A stretch of DNA of 64,000 nucleotides from Pandoraea eparura. Its GTDB lineage: Bacteria; Pseudomonadota; Gammaproteobacteria; Burkholderiales; Burkholderiaceae. Made by a program: the position numbers and the translations under genes. The DNA lies in NCBI RefSeq assembly GCF_902459725.1, contig NZ_CABPSH010000001.1:248001-312000 (forward strand), written 5' to 3'. Below the pieces are notes generated by a model. The model saw only the letters and a program-made list of their open reading frames with translations. It had not been told where the DNA came from and did no database searches. Each line of letters starts with the position of its first letter. Position 1 is the stretch's first letter. Shown here one piece after another: positions 20,067 through 30,763 of this stretch.

Positions 20067-21416
20067 ATGAGTGGTTACGGCTTTCTTTTCAGTATCTTCT
20101 TGCTGATTCTGGCGAGTGCGTTCTTTTCCGCCGCCGAAATCTCGCTGACCGCCGCCAAGCGCACCAAGCTGCACGTGCTCATGGAAAAGGGCGATCCACA
20201 GGCGATCAAGGTCCTGGCGCTCAAGGAGCAGCCCGGCAATTTCTTCACCGTCGTGCAGATCGGCGTGAACGCGGTCGCCGTGCTCGGCGGTGTGCTCGGC
20301 GAGAGTTTTCTGACCGGCTATCTGTTCGCATGGCTCTCGCCGCTCGCCGATCAGGCACTGGCCTTGCGCCTGGCGGGCATCGGCTCGTTCCTGTTCATCA
20401 CCATCGCCTTCATCCAGTTTGCCGACCTGATCCCCAAGCGTCTCGCGATGGTCAACCCCGAGCGCGTTGCCATGGGCATCATCGATCCGATGCTGCTGTG
20501 CCTGAAGGTGCTGCGGCCCCTCGTCTACCTCTTCAACGGCGTCGCGAACCTGTTTCTTCGCCTGTTCAAGTTGCCGACGCATGCCATCGAGAACATCACG
20601 TCCGAAGACGTCGCGGCGATGGTCGGCGCGGGCGCGCAAGCCGGCGTGGTGCGCAAGGAGGAACTCCATTTGATCGAGAACGTCTTCGAGCTGGAATCGC
20701 GCACCGTCGGGTCGGTCATGACATTTCGCGACGACGTGGTGTACTTCACCATCGCCGAGGAAGAGCGCAGCATTCGCGAGAAGATCATCCAAAGCCCGCA
20801 TTCGAAGTACCTCGTGTGCCGCGACGAAATCGACAACGTGCTCGGTTACGTCGACTCGAAGGATTTGCTTCAGCGGATTGCGAGCGAAGACCTGTCGAGC
20901 GTGATTCGCAATCTCGACCGCCTGTATGCGAAGAAGCTGCTGGTGATCCCCGACACCCTGAATCTTTCCGAAGCGCTGGCACGTTTCAAGGAAACGCGCG
21001 AAGGCTTTGCCGTGATCATCAACGAATACGGACTGGTGGTCGGCGTGGTGACGCTCAACGACATTGTGGGCGCGCTCATGGGCAACGTGATTCACCCGGC
21101 GGACGAAGATCAGATCGTGCAGCGCGACGAGCATTCGTGGCTCGTCGACGGTGTCACGTCGGTCGAAGACGTGAAGAAGGCGCTCGATATCGACGAGCTG
21201 CCCGGCGAAGGCGAATTCGAGACCATCGCGGGGTTCATGATCTATCAGCTCAAGCGCATTCCGAAAAAATCGGAGGCCACCGAAGCGGCGGGCTACAAGT
21301 TCGAAGTGGTCGACATCGACAACTACAAGATCGACCAGTTGCTTGTCACACGGCTGGGCTCGGTGGCCGAGGCCGCTATCGCGGCGGCGGCACAGACATC
21401 CAAGCCGGCGTCGTAG
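20067..21416 (+). CDS. CNNM / CorC-HlyC family membrane protein
   Basis: It has 449 residues. Starting at MSGYGFLFSIFLL it has a DUF21 (CNNM) transmembrane domain with about four hydrophobic segments (about 1-190), a CBS domain pair (about 205-330; SVMTFRDDVVYFTIAEEE and VVGVVTLNDIVGALMG), and a C-terminal CorC_HlyC FAD-binding-like domain (DGVTSVEDVKKALDIDELPG). Homologues export magnesium or cobalt or, as PaeA, polyamines; which applies here is not visible. The name hemolysin used for this family is historical. The 3' end overlaps recD on the other strand by 41 bases. Confidence 0.9.
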   Translation: MSGYGFLFSIFLLILASAFFSAAEISLTAAKRTKLHVLMEKGDPQAIKVLALKEQPGNFFTVVQIGVNAVAVLGGVLGESFLTGYLFAWLSPLADQALALRLAGIGSFLFITIAFIQFADLIPKRLAMVNPERVAMGIIDPMLLCLKVLRPLVYLFNGVANLFLRLFKLPTHAIENITSEDVAAMVGAGAQAGVVRKEELHLIENVFELESRTVGSVMTFRDDVVYFTIAEEERSIREKIIQSPHSKYLVCRDEIDNVLGYVDSKDLLQRIASEDLSSVIRNLDRLYAKKLLVIPDTLNLSEALARFKETREGFAVIINEYGLVVGVVTLNDIVGALMGNVIHPADEDQIVQRDEHSWLVDGVTSVEDVKKALDIDELPGEGEFETIAGFMIYQLKRIPKKSEATEAAGYKFEVVDIDNYKIDQLLVTRLGSVAEAAIAAAAQTSKPAS

Positions 21417-23508
21417 CCAGTACCTCCCGCAAGCGGTCGGTCAATCCGCCGTCGCGCTGCGTGGGCCGCGCGATGGCCGAGGCGACCACCTGCCACGGCG
21501 CGTAGAGCCATACCTGACGGCGCGCTCGCGTCACCCCCGTATAGACCAATTCCCTTGACAACACTCGGCTCGACTGCTCCGGCAACACCATGGCCACCTG
21601 CTCGAATTCCGAGCCCTGCGACTTGTGAATCGTCATGGCGAACGCGGTTTCATGCGCCGGCAGACTGGCCGGCGAATAAAGTCGGTACGCGCCGTCCGGC
21701 GTGGCAAATGCCACTCGCAGCGTACCGGACGGCCCGAGCGGCAACGCGATGCCGATGTCGCCGTTGAACAGGTTCAGCGCGTATTCGTTTTGCGTCACCA
21801 ACACCGGGCGCCCCGCAAACCATGCGCCGCCGCCGGCGCCAAGCGCCATGCCGGCCCGACGTGCGATCAACGCCGTCAGTTGCGCCCCAAGAAATTCGAC
21901 GCCGCGCCGACCGCCGCGGGTGGCACACAACACACGGAACTGACCGAACGCCGCAAACACCGGCTGCGCGACCATGGCCACGTCTGCGGCGGTGGCCGCC
22001 GCCGGATCGCCAAGTTGCCCGATCATCGTCACCGCCCCGGCAAGCGCTGCGAGGTACGCCGAATACCCGTCCGCCAGCGCGTTCAGATGCGCGGCAGACA
22101 ACTGCACGCCGCTGTCCTCACTGAACATCACGCGGTCCTCGTCGGCCGCGGCGGTAACGTTCGCCGAACGGATGCCGGCGAGCGTGACGTCATCCGCGAC
22201 GGTGCACGCCTTGCGCGCCTCGATGACCTTGCCGGCCTTGATGGCGGTTGCAAGACGGCCAATCGCCGAGTTCTCCCCGAAACGATACGTCCGCTCCAAC
22301 CAGACGACGGTGTCCTCCAGGCCTTGCGACTTTCGAACACCTCCGCCGGCGACACCCGTCACCCCCGTCTCGACGACGGTTAGTGGCCCTGAGCGCGGCG
22401 GTGCGTCGGCGGGCCAATCCAGCGCGGACAACAGTTGTAGGCGCATATCCGACGAGAACATGCGTTGTGCGCTCAACTCCCCGAAGACGGCCCCCGCCTC
22501 GACGGCCGCCAGTTGGTCCTTGTCGCCCAACAGAATCAGGCGCGCGTCTTCGGGCACCGCTTCGAGCAATTGCGTCGCCATCGACAGATCGATCATCGAC
22601 GCCTCATCCACGACGATCAGATCGTAGGGCAGCGGATTGCCGGCGTGATGGCGAAAGCGCCGACCCACTTGCTCGGCCGATTCCGGCAAGACGCCCAGCA
22701 ACCGGTGCAATGTCACGGCCGCCTCCGGCAATGCCCGGCGGACCGTCTCCGGGAGATCCTGGCGCGCCGTCAATGCCTCCTGCATGCGCTGCGCCGCTTT
22801 CCCCGTGGGCGCGGCGAGCGCCACGCGCAGGTTCGCGTCCCGCTCGAGCAGACATGCCAGCAAGCCCACCACGGTGGTCGTCTTGCCCGTGCCCGGCCCG
22901 CCGCTGAGGACAACCAGCCGGCGTTGCAGCGCCAGCGCTGCGGCCGCCATCTGCCAGTTCGGTTCCCACTGCCCATCGGACGACGCCAGCACGCCCTCGC
23001 CAAAGTAACGGCGCAGACGCGCGCGGTCCTCAGCGGTGACCGGCGTGCGCTCGGTGAGCGACAACTTGCGCCCGAGCGCCGCCGCCAGCCGCGCTTCGTA
23101 GCTGTAATAGCGCGCCAGGTAGAGACGGTCGTGGTCGTCGAGCAGCAAGGGATAGGCGTCGGCCTGCGCGTCGCCGGGGAGCGCCAGCGCCAAGTTGGCG
23201 GGGGCACACAAGCCACTGGCAAAGAGCGCCTCACGCCAGACAGACAATGCGGGCGCGTCGCCGGGAAACAATTCGCCGCTGGCTTGCCCGTCGAGCAGGT
23301 TATCGAGCGGCACGCAGACGTGACCTTCCGCCGTGGCGAGACTGACCGCGAGGGCGGCACGCCAGACATGGCGGCATGTGGACTCGTCCGCCCCGTGTCC
23401 GCGCGCGAGCATCGCCATTCGACGCGCGAAGCCCTGCGCCAATCGCACCACGCCACTGTCGGCCAGCGGCGCGCCGGACGCTTCTGTCCGATGTCGCATA
23501 TCGCTCAT
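21376..23508 (-). CDS. recD: Exodeoxyribonuclease V subunit alpha
   Basis: 5'-3' helicase subunit of RecBCD. It has 710 residues, about 100 longer than E. coli RecD. Walker A is SGGPGTGKTTTVVGLLACL (P-loop G203-T210), with the Walker B region LIVVDEASMIDLSMATQLL and the C-terminal motif FAMTIHKSQGSEFEQV. The first 180 residues form the RecB-contacting N-terminal domain. Its start overlaps the recB stop by 4 bases (23505-23508), so it is translationally coupled. Its end overlaps the convergent CNNM gene by 41 bases. Confidence 0.95.
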   Translation of the reverse strand: MSDMRHRTEASGAPLADSGVVRLAQGFARRMAMLARGHGADESTCRHVWRAALAVSLATAEGHVCVPLDNLLDGQASGELFPGDAPALSVWREALFASGLCAPANLALALPGDAQADAYPLLLDDHDRLYLARYYSYEARLAAALGRKLSLTERTPVTAEDRARLRRYFGEGVLASSDGQWEPNWQMAAAALALQRRLVVLSGGPGTGKTTTVVGLLACLLERDANLRVALAAPTGKAAQRMQEALTARQDLPETVRRALPEAAVTLHRLLGVLPESAEQVGRRFRHHAGNPLPYDLIVVDEASMIDLSMATQLLEAVPEDARLILLGDKDQLAAVEAGAVFGELSAQRMFSSDMRLQLLSALDWPADAPPRSGPLTVVETGVTGVAGGGVRKSQGLEDTVVWLERTYRFGENSAIGRLATAIKAGKVIEARKACTVADDVTLAGIRSANVTAAADEDRVMFSEDSGVQLSAAHLNALADGYSAYLAALAGAVTMIGQLGDPAAATAADVAMVAQPVFAAFGQFRVLCATRGGRRGVEFLGAQLTALIARRAGMALGAGGGAWFAGRPVLVTQNEYALNLFNGDIGIALPLGPSGTLRVAFATPDGAYRLYSPASLPAHETAFAMTIHKSQGSEFEQVAMVLPEQSSRVLSRELVYTGVTRARRQVWLYAPWQVVASAIARPTQRDGGLTDRLREVLATTPAWMSVPPPR

Positions 23509-26500
23509 GGGCGCTCCCCGTCGGCACCGGCGCCGTTGCCCGGCACGTCGAGCGACAGCGCTTGTGCCAGCGCGGTATTTTCGCCCGCGGCGAACAGCCG
23601 GTCGAGTGCATCGACCATCTCGCGCGACGGTTTGTCGAAGAACACCCCAGGGACATCGTCGCCGGTCAGATGCGCACTCGCCCAGTCGGGCCGAACGCCT
23701 CGGACAAACAGATAGAGGCTCCCCCCCATATCGCGGTCGTAATCGTAGTCAGCCAGGCGGCGCTGCAAGTAGCGATGCAATGCCAGCGTGTAGAGCAGAT
23801 ATTGGAGGTGATAGCCGTGCTCGGCCATCGCTTCGCGCAAACCCTCTGCACCGTAGTTTTCCGGTGCGGTTCCGAGGTAGTTCGACTTCCAGTCGAGGAT
23901 CCACCACTGCCTACCGTGACGGAATACCAGGTCGATGAAGCCCTTGAGGTAGCCGCGCAACACCGTCGCGTCGAGCGGCAAATCGGGATAACCGAACTGG
24001 CGCAACACGCCGCGCAATGCCTCGAGCGACACGGCATCGGCCGGATACGTGAATTCCATTTCGGTGAGCCGTTCGGCCAGCGCCACGTCGGCCAGTTGCA
24101 GACCGGGACGCAGTGGGGTGGAGAGGGTATCGGCCAGCATGTTCATCATCATGGCGCGCCAAGTCTCGTTTTGCTCGGCCCCACGCCCGGGCGGTCGCTC
24201 GCGCAAGGCGCGCGACACGGCATGCGGCCATTGCGCACGCGCCTGAAAGTCAGCCAGTTCGAACACCCGGTGCAGGCTCTCGCCGGCGGCCGGCCCACGC
24301 GGAAAACGCAGAATGTCGTCGGCCGGCGGCCAGGCGTCGTCCCCCTCCGGCGGCAACGCGAACGTCGGCCCGGCATTGGCCTGCGCATCGTAATCGGGAC
24401 GCGTGCGCTCCGGCGCACTGAGTTGACCGCCGCCCAGTTGCGAACCGGTGTGCATCCCCGCCAACAGTCCCGAGAAGCTGCCGATCCGCCAGACTTCGCG
24501 CAGCGCGCGAGCACTCGCGCGTGGGCTGAGCTGCGGCGACGCCTCGTGGACGATACGCGTGTCGGCCTCCAACGCGTCCCCCATCGGCAACGGCACAACG
24601 GCGATCGGGCCACCGGCCAACGTCTTCCACGCCAAGCGGATGGCGGCCACGCGCTCGTCGGTATCGAGCGTCGACGACACCCATGTGTCAAAACTATTGC
24701 CCTGACCCGCCGCAAGCCAGTTGAGCATGCCGCCGCACCCCTCCTTGACGCTGCGTCGCGAGGTATAGATGCCCGCCGCCAGATAGCAACGGTAGACCGC
24801 GCGCGTGAGCGCGACGTACAACAGTCGCGCCTGCTCCGCCGATTGCTCCTGCCGCAGCGCGGCAGCGGCGGGCGAACCCTTGCCCGTGGCGTCGGTGAAG
24901 TCGATGACGGCGGTCGGCCCATCGTGATATTCGAGTCCGTCGAGACTGCCGCCGTCACGCACCGCGCCGTCCCACAGAAATGGACAGAAGACCACGCTGT
25001 ACTCAAGTCCCTTCGACTTGTGAACGGTCACGATCTGCACCAGATTCTGATCCGACTCGAGACGCAACTGCGCGTCCTCGCCACCGCTCGCATTGCGCTG
25101 CGACGCGAGCCAGCGCAGCAGCGCGGGCATGCCCGGCTGCTCGGCCCAGCGGGTCTGTGCAAGCTCCGCCAGATGCATGAAGTTCGTCAGACGCCGTTCG
25201 CCACCGGGCTGCGCGACCAATCGCGCAGCGAGACCCAACTCACGCATCAGCGTGCGCCACATCGCCGCGAAGCCGCGATCCATCCATAGCTGGCGATAGC
25301 GCTGAAGGCGTTCGATCCAGGCGATCGCTTCGGCGTCGGAGGCTTCGCTGGTCTGCATGCGATACAACGCCGTGGCGTCGAGCCCGAACAGTTCGGTCGC
25401 CAGCGCCGCACGCAGCGCCCGCACGTCGCCGGGGGACTCCACCGCGCGCAGCACCCGCAACAGCGTTTGCGCGTCCTCGCTCGCAAACACCGAGTCCTGT
25501 GTCAGCTCCACACTGCCTACGGCATGCTCGGCAAGCATCGCCTTCATCAGCGCGCCCTGCCGGTGCGTCTGCACGATCACGGCGATGTCGCCAGGCGCCA
25601 ATGCTCGGTCGCCCACCCGCACGTCGCCGCGCGACGCCCCAGCCAGCAAGCGCGCCACCTCGGCCGCCGTTGCGCGCGCGCACGCCTGCTGCGCGTCGTC
25701 CTTCGACAGCGGCTCGTCATCGTCGGGCAGCCACCAGACGGTGACATCGGCCACGTCGCGCGCATCCGTGAACGGCGCACGCTGCCGCGCCCCCGCCCGC
25801 ACCGGCCGATAGTCGAGCCCTTCGAGCACGAACGCCCGATCGTTGGCACCGAACAGACGATTGCCCGCCGCGATGATGGCGGGCGTGGAGCGTTGATTCA
25901 CCGCCAGCGTGTACGCCGCGTCGGCGCGCTCGCGCGCCGCCAGATAGGTATGCAGATCGGCGGCCCGGAAGCTGTAGATCGCCTGCTTCGGATCGCCCAC
26001 CATGAACATCGGCCCGCGTCCGGTGGTAGGTAACGCCGCCTCCCGCTGCCCATACACTGCGCTGAAAATATCGAATTGCAGCGGGTCGGTATCCTGAAAC
26101 TCGTCGATCAGGGCGCAGGGATATCGCTCGCGCAAGGCCTGCGCCAGATCGGGGTGCTGGACCAGTGCCCGTGCAATATTGCCGAGCAGGTCGTCGAACG
26201 AGACCACACGCAACTCGCGCTTGCGAAGCGCCAATTCGTCGGGCGCCTGCATCAGCCACTCGCGCAATATCCGCAGCCACTGCATGGCGTAGCGCGCGTG
26301 CGCATCGGCACGCGCTTGCACCAGCGCATCGGCCATGCCGAAGAAGCGGTGGTCGGGTGGCGTCTCGCCCTTTTTGATGTCCTTGCCGAGGCGCGTCGTC
26401 GTGAGCAATTCCGCCTTCGGACTCAGCAGCGCCCCGGCATCGCGCGCACCCAGATAGCGTTGCCAGGCCGCCACGGCTTGCGCGAGCGAGGCCTCGTGAT

Positions 26501-27341
26501 AAATGTTCTTCTTGTACGAGGGTAACGCGGCACGCATCAGATCGGCAATCACCGAGGCTTCGGCGTCCCAGCAATCGCACGCTGCCGCGTAGGTCGCAAG
26601 CCATGCCGGATCCGCCGCGCTTTGCGCGTCCGCCTCCACCGCCGCCGGCCAGCGCAATTCGGACATCGGCTTCTTCAGCCGACGCGCCAACTGGTCCGTG
26701 AGCGTGCCCGGGGAGCGTTTGGCATCGACCAGCCACGCCGCAAATCCGTCGTCCTGTGCGGCCAGCGGTTCGACCTCGCGGCGCCAGAATTCGACCGCCA
26801 GATCGTGGCGCACGCCGTTGTCGTCCGGCACCAGCTCGTAGGCGAAAGGCAATCCGGCAGCAAACGGCACCTCAGCGAGCGCACGTTGGCAAAAGCCGTG
26901 AATGGTGTGAATCGAGGCCTGATCGAAGCCGCGCAACGCGGTTTGCAGACAAGCGCGGATGGCCTTTGGCGTCATGTCACCGCGCTCGATCAACCCCGCG
27001 ATCATCACGCTGAACAAGGGGTCGTCGCTCGCGTCGGGATCGAAGTCGGGGAATTCATCACCCGCTTCGGTTCCCGTCGCATCGTCCTCCTCCCCGAAGA
27101 CCGGTGCTATCGCGGCGACCAGTCCGGCCAGCCGTGTGCGAATCCGTTCACGCAATTCCGCCGTGGCGGCATTGGTAAAGGTCACGACAAGAATCTGCTC
27201 GACCGTCAATTGCTTTTCGAGCAGCAACCGCACGTAAAGCGCGCAGATGTTCCAGGTCTTGCCGGTGCCGGCCGACGCTTCGATCAAACAAACGCCGTCG
27301 AGGTCGCAACCGAAGACGTCGAGGTCGATGAGTTGCGTCAT
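23505..27341 (-). CDS. recB: Exodeoxyribonuclease V subunit beta
   Basis: 3'-5' helicase and nuclease subunit of RecBCD, which processes double-strand ends and loads RecA. It has 1278 residues. UvrD-type motif I is EASAGTGKTWN (21-31), followed by FTNAATAELRERI, YPCALIDEFQDTDPLQF and VNQRSTPAI, with IVTVHKSKGLEYSVVF later. The C-terminal nuclease carries D1137 (GFIDLVF) and D1150/K1152 (ILDWKSN); this 13 then 2 residue spacing is the same as in E. coli RecB. It overlaps recC upstream and recD downstream by 4 bases each. Confidence 0.97.
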   Translation of the reverse strand: MTQLIDLDVFGCDLDGVCLIEASAGTGKTWNICALYVRLLLEKQLTVEQILVVTFTNAATAELRERIRTRLAGLVAAIAPVFGEEDDATGTEAGDEFPDFDPDASDDPLFSVMIAGLIERGDMTPKAIRACLQTALRGFDQASIHTIHGFCQRALAEVPFAAGLPFAYELVPDDNGVRHDLAVEFWRREVEPLAAQDDGFAAWLVDAKRSPGTLTDQLARRLKKPMSELRWPAAVEADAQSAADPAWLATYAAACDCWDAEASVIADLMRAALPSYKKNIYHEASLAQAVAAWQRYLGARDAGALLSPKAELLTTTRLGKDIKKGETPPDHRFFGMADALVQARADAHARYAMQWLRILREWLMQAPDELALRKRELRVVSFDDLLGNIARALVQHPDLAQALRERYPCALIDEFQDTDPLQFDIFSAVYGQREAALPTTGRGPMFMVGDPKQAIYSFRAADLHTYLAARERADAAYTLAVNQRSTPAIIAAGNRLFGANDRAFVLEGLDYRPVRAGARQRAPFTDARDVADVTVWWLPDDDEPLSKDDAQQACARATAAEVARLLAGASRGDVRVGDRALAPGDIAVIVQTHRQGALMKAMLAEHAVGSVELTQDSVFASEDAQTLLRVLRAVESPGDVRALRAALATELFGLDATALYRMQTSEASDAEAIAWIERLQRYRQLWMDRGFAAMWRTLMRELGLAARLVAQPGGERRLTNFMHLAELAQTRWAEQPGMPALLRWLASQRNASGGEDAQLRLESDQNLVQIVTVHKSKGLEYSVVFCPFLWDGAVRDGGSLDGLEYHDGPTAVIDFTDATGKGSPAAAALRQEQSAEQARLLYVALTRAVYRCYLAAGIYTSRRSVKEGCGGMLNWLAAGQGNSFDTWVSSTLDTDERVAAIRLAWKTLAGGPIAVVPLPMGDALEADTRIVHEASPQLSPRASARALREVWRIGSFSGLLAGMHTGSQLGGGQLSAPERTRPDYDAQANAGPTFALPPEGDDAWPPADDILRFPRGPAAGESLHRVFELADFQARAQWPHAVSRALRERPPGRGAEQNETWRAMMMNMLADTLSTPLRPGLQLADVALAERLTEMEFTYPADAVSLEALRGVLRQFGYPDLPLDATVLRGYLKGFIDLVFRHGRQWWILDWKSNYLGTAPENYGAEGLREAMAEHGYHLQYLLYTLALHRYLQRRLADYDYDRDMGGSLYLFVRGVRPDWASAHLTGDDVPGVFFDKPSREMVDALDRLFAAGENTALAQALSLDVPGNGAGADGERP

Positions 27342-30300
27342 GCGCCCTCCACCATGTCGAGGTGTTGCGCCACCGGGCCGAACAACAGATTGGCGAGCCG
27401 ATCGAACGGCGACGCCAGCGGGTCCTCCACGCCGCGCCAGATCAGTCGCGTGTAGGGATCGTCCACGTCACCGCGGGCGAATGCGGAACCGAGCCACGCG
27501 CTTTGCGCCTCACCCGGCTTGCCGGTGCTCGCCAACTTCCAGGCACTTCGTACGAAGAACGGCAACGGCCGCGTCTGGCCGAGGCGGTACAGCGCCACCC
27601 ATTGCCCCAACAGCGCGGCCGCGTCTTCCACAGGCCGCAACGCAAACGTCTCGTCCTCGCCGTACCAGAGCGTTCTGGCGGCCACGTCCAGCCCGGCGTG
27701 CTCAGGCTGCTGCAAATGCGCACAGAGTGCCAGATGGGATAGCCATGCGGCCAGCAAATCGCTCGGACGCATGCTGCCGTACCGATACATCACCAGGCCG
27801 TAACGCGACACCGGCGCCAAGCGCCCCTGCAACAGGCATTCCGCGCGCAGTGTGGCATCGCCGTGCCACGCGGTATCCGTCGATTCAAGCCATGACGGCG
27901 GCAGCGCCGGCGTCAACGGAAGCGTCACCAGCAAGTCCTGCGTGCCTTCTGCCTGCACCTCGCGCACCTGCGATGCCAGCGCCCGCAGGGCGCCCAGTTC
28001 TCTGCGCCGCCAGACGGCACCGGTCGCCCCACCCGGCAACTCATGACTGACCTTCGCAATCCGCTCGATCGCGTCGGTACTCGCGTGCCCCTCCCGCACA
28101 CCGCGTCCATCTTGGCGCAACAGGCGCGGCAGCAGACGCGCCGCCAGCGCATCGCGTCCGGCCCAGTCGAGCACGAACGGCTCTTCGTCGTCGACCTCCG
28201 TGAGCAGCTCACCGAGCGAGAGCCCTAGCCGGTCGCGCGCCCAGGCTCGGCCCGGGTGACGCCAGAAACGCAGCAGGTCATCCAACGTCAGATGGGTTTG
28301 GACGATGGCGGGCAACGGTTCGCGCACGAAGGGAGCGGCGGGGGCCTCCGGCGCGGGGGACGCCAGTTGATCCGCCAATTGCTGCGCCGCCTCGCCATTA
28401 GCCGCGTCGTAGCTATAGAGCGACGCATCGTGCCCGTCGAAATACGCCGGAGAAAACGGCTGAAGCGGATGCGACACGGCAAGACGCTCGCGGGCTTCGC
28501 GCTGGTCGTCGAGGCTGTACCCCTGCAACACCGGTGCGAGCAACTGCCCGGCGAAGTCAAGCAATTCATCCACCGCCGTCGATGGCGGCAATGGGGCGTT
28601 GTCACGCACGCTTCGCCCCGTGTAAGTGATCAGGAATCGATCCTGCGCGCTCAACATGAGATCGAGGAAGAGATTGCGCTCGTCGTCGCGTCGCTGGCGA
28701 TCGCCGCGTTGCGGCAACGCGCGCATGAGGTCGAATTCGTCGGCCCGCACGCGCCCCGGCAATACGCCATCGTCCATGCCGATCATGCACACGACCCGAT
28801 ACGGCAGCAGGCGCAGACTGGGGATCGCCGCAAACGTCACGCGCCCCGACGGCACGCCACCGCGGGTCGGGTCATCGAGCGCATTGGCCAACACGCGCGC
28901 CACCACATCGACGGGCACCTGCACGTCGGGTGCGCCATCGGCAATGGCCGAGCCGATCTGCTCGATGGCCATGCGCACCTCGGCAACATCATCGGCAAAG
29001 CGTGGCTCGTCGGAGAAGAATTGCTCCAGCATCGCCAGCAACTGGTCGCGCCAGGCGAGCCCAGTGCGCGCCGTTTGCAGCGTCACGGCATTGGCATCGA
29101 GATCGTCGATGAGCCGCGCCAACTGCCCGAGCCACTCGGCACGCCCGCCCTCGATGCCCCCCACAGGAAGCCAATCGGCGACCGGCAACGCGTCGTCAGG
29201 CAAGGCGTAGCCGAGAAACAGCCGCATCATGGCATCGCCCAGCGTGTGTCGCTCCAACACCGGCGAGGCTTCCGTATCGGAGAGCGCCGACGACGGCGGC
29301 GCGTCGAGCCGCAGCAGGGCGTCGCCGCGCCAGCCGCGTCGCGCGCCCGCGGCATGCAACCAGTCCTGAATGGCGTCGAGCACGTTGCCGCCGAGGTCGT
29401 AGCGTTGCGCGATGGCCTCCGTGCGTGCCAGCTCCACCAGGCTCGACGCGGCCACCCGCTGCTGCGCCAAGGCGAGGATCGCGGCAAACGCACGCGCGAC
29501 GGGGTTGGTCCGCGTCGGCGGCAGCCCGGTCACGAGATAGGGGATGCGAGGTGTCGCGGTACCAAACACGGCATCGATGAGCGGGGCCGCGCGCCCGAGA
29601 TCCGGCACGGTCACGAGCACGTCGTCGGGACGCAAATCGGGAATCTCGTCGAAGCACGCCAGCAACCGGTCATGCAGCACTTCGATCTGACGCGCCAGGC
29701 TATGGCACACGTGCACCTGCACCGAACCGTCGGCACCCACGCCGTCGGGCGCGCCGTGGCGGCCGTCGTCCAGCGTGAGAATGCCGTTCTGCAGGGCGGC
29801 AAGCAGGGTCGGAGCGGCATTGGGCTGGAACAACGCCCGGTCCTCCACCGCCTGCGGCGCGAGGTCGGCATACAGCGCATCGATATGCGATTGCGTCTGG
29901 CGTCCCCACTCGGCCAGCAAGGGATGCCCCACTTCCCGATGCGCCGCCCCGTCACGCCGTGCCAGATAAGACAGACGCGACGGCGGCACGATGTCGAACC
30001 AGTAGCTCTCGCACGGATTGAGGGCGTACAGGCGCACGTCGATCAGACGGGACATCGCCTTGAGCAGCGCCATCGAGAGCGGCGGCATCGACGACAGTGC
30101 AAACACCGACACGCGCGACGGCCAGCCGGCAGGCACGGTTTCTGGCGTCAATGCCTCGATCCGGTCGATGGCGCGCAACGTCGGATGCCGCTCGCGAATC
30201 TCGAGATGTGTCAACACCTGCCGCCACAGGGCGCTCTGCCACGCTTCGTCGGCACGCTGCACGTCGCCCCAGCCCGTGGCCGCCCCCGGCGCGATCGCAT

Positions 30301-30763
30301 CGCCGGATTGCCAGCGCTCGAGCCAGTTCGGCCGATACGTCAGATATTGGTCGTAGAGATGCGCCAGACGGTCGGCCAGCTCGAAGCGCATGACCTCGTC
30401 CGCCCCCGCCAGATAGCCCGCCAGTCGTGGCGAGGTCGTCACCCATGGCTGGCCGAGACACTGATACAGCGGCCAGACGAGCCGGTCCGGCGCAAACGGC
30501 GAACTCTCGGGCACCGTGAGCAACTGACCCGCCATATCCCACAGCCACTGCGCGAGGTACGTGAGACGAACGTTCGCGCACACGCCAAACACGTCCGCAT
30601 AGTCCAGTTCGAGCCGGCGCCGCACCGCCACACTTGGCACGACGATGGTTTCCGTCTCGAACGGATGGCCGGATTTCCCCGCGCTACCGGGCGCCTGTGC
30701 GAGATCGCGCAGCAGGGCGGCTTCGAGGGTCGTGAACCGGTTGGAAAAGAATAGATGGAGCAT
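27338..30763 (-). CDS. recC: Exodeoxyribonuclease V subunit gamma
   Basis: Structural and Chi-scanning subunit of RecBCD, a helicase-like fold without ATPase motifs. It has 1141 residues, close to E. coli RecC (1122). The start is taken at 30763 (MLHLFFSNRFTTLEAALLRD), the family start; 14 upstream in-frame codons are atypical. Recognisable blocks are ETIVVPSVAVRRRLELDYAD, LAQWLWDM, VHVCHSLARQIEVLHDRLLA and RVTFAAIPSLRLLPYRVVCM. It is the first gene of a recC-recB-recD operon coupled by ATGA overlaps. The Chi sequence recognised cannot be inferred. Confidence 0.95.
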   Translation of the reverse strand: MLHLFFSNRFTTLEAALLRDLAQAPGSAGKSGHPFETETIVVPSVAVRRRLELDYADVFGVCANVRLTYLAQWLWDMAGQLLTVPESSPFAPDRLVWPLYQCLGQPWVTTSPRLAGYLAGADEVMRFELADRLAHLYDQYLTYRPNWLERWQSGDAIAPGAATGWGDVQRADEAWQSALWRQVLTHLEIRERHPTLRAIDRIEALTPETVPAGWPSRVSVFALSSMPPLSMALLKAMSRLIDVRLYALNPCESYWFDIVPPSRLSYLARRDGAAHREVGHPLLAEWGRQTQSHIDALYADLAPQAVEDRALFQPNAAPTLLAALQNGILTLDDGRHGAPDGVGADGSVQVHVCHSLARQIEVLHDRLLACFDEIPDLRPDDVLVTVPDLGRAAPLIDAVFGTATPRIPYLVTGLPPTRTNPVARAFAAILALAQQRVAASSLVELARTEAIAQRYDLGGNVLDAIQDWLHAAGARRGWRGDALLRLDAPPSSALSDTEASPVLERHTLGDAMMRLFLGYALPDDALPVADWLPVGGIEGGRAEWLGQLARLIDDLDANAVTLQTARTGLAWRDQLLAMLEQFFSDEPRFADDVAEVRMAIEQIGSAIADGAPDVQVPVDVVARVLANALDDPTRGGVPSGRVTFAAIPSLRLLPYRVVCMIGMDDGVLPGRVRADEFDLMRALPQRGDRQRRDDERNLFLDLMLSAQDRFLITYTGRSVRDNAPLPPSTAVDELLDFAGQLLAPVLQGYSLDDQREARERLAVSHPLQPFSPAYFDGHDASLYSYDAANGEAAQQLADQLASPAPEAPAAPFVREPLPAIVQTHLTLDDLLRFWRHPGRAWARDRLGLSLGELLTEVDDEEPFVLDWAGRDALAARLLPRLLRQDGRGVREGHASTDAIERIAKVSHELPGGATGAVWRRRELGALRALASQVREVQAEGTQDLLVTLPLTPALPPSWLESTDTAWHGDATLRAECLLQGRLAPVSRYGLVMYRYGSMRPSDLLAAWLSHLALCAHLQQPEHAGLDVAARTLWYGEDETFALRPVEDAAALLGQWVALYRLGQTRPLPFFVRSAWKLASTGKPGEAQSAWLGSAFARGDVDDPYTRLIWRGVEDPLASPFDRLANLLFGPVAQHLDMVEGA

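Noticed and set aside
28256..30754. 832-codon open frame opposite recC
   Set aside because: Antisense to a clear RecC; Arg/His/Gln-rich low-information protein with no domain.
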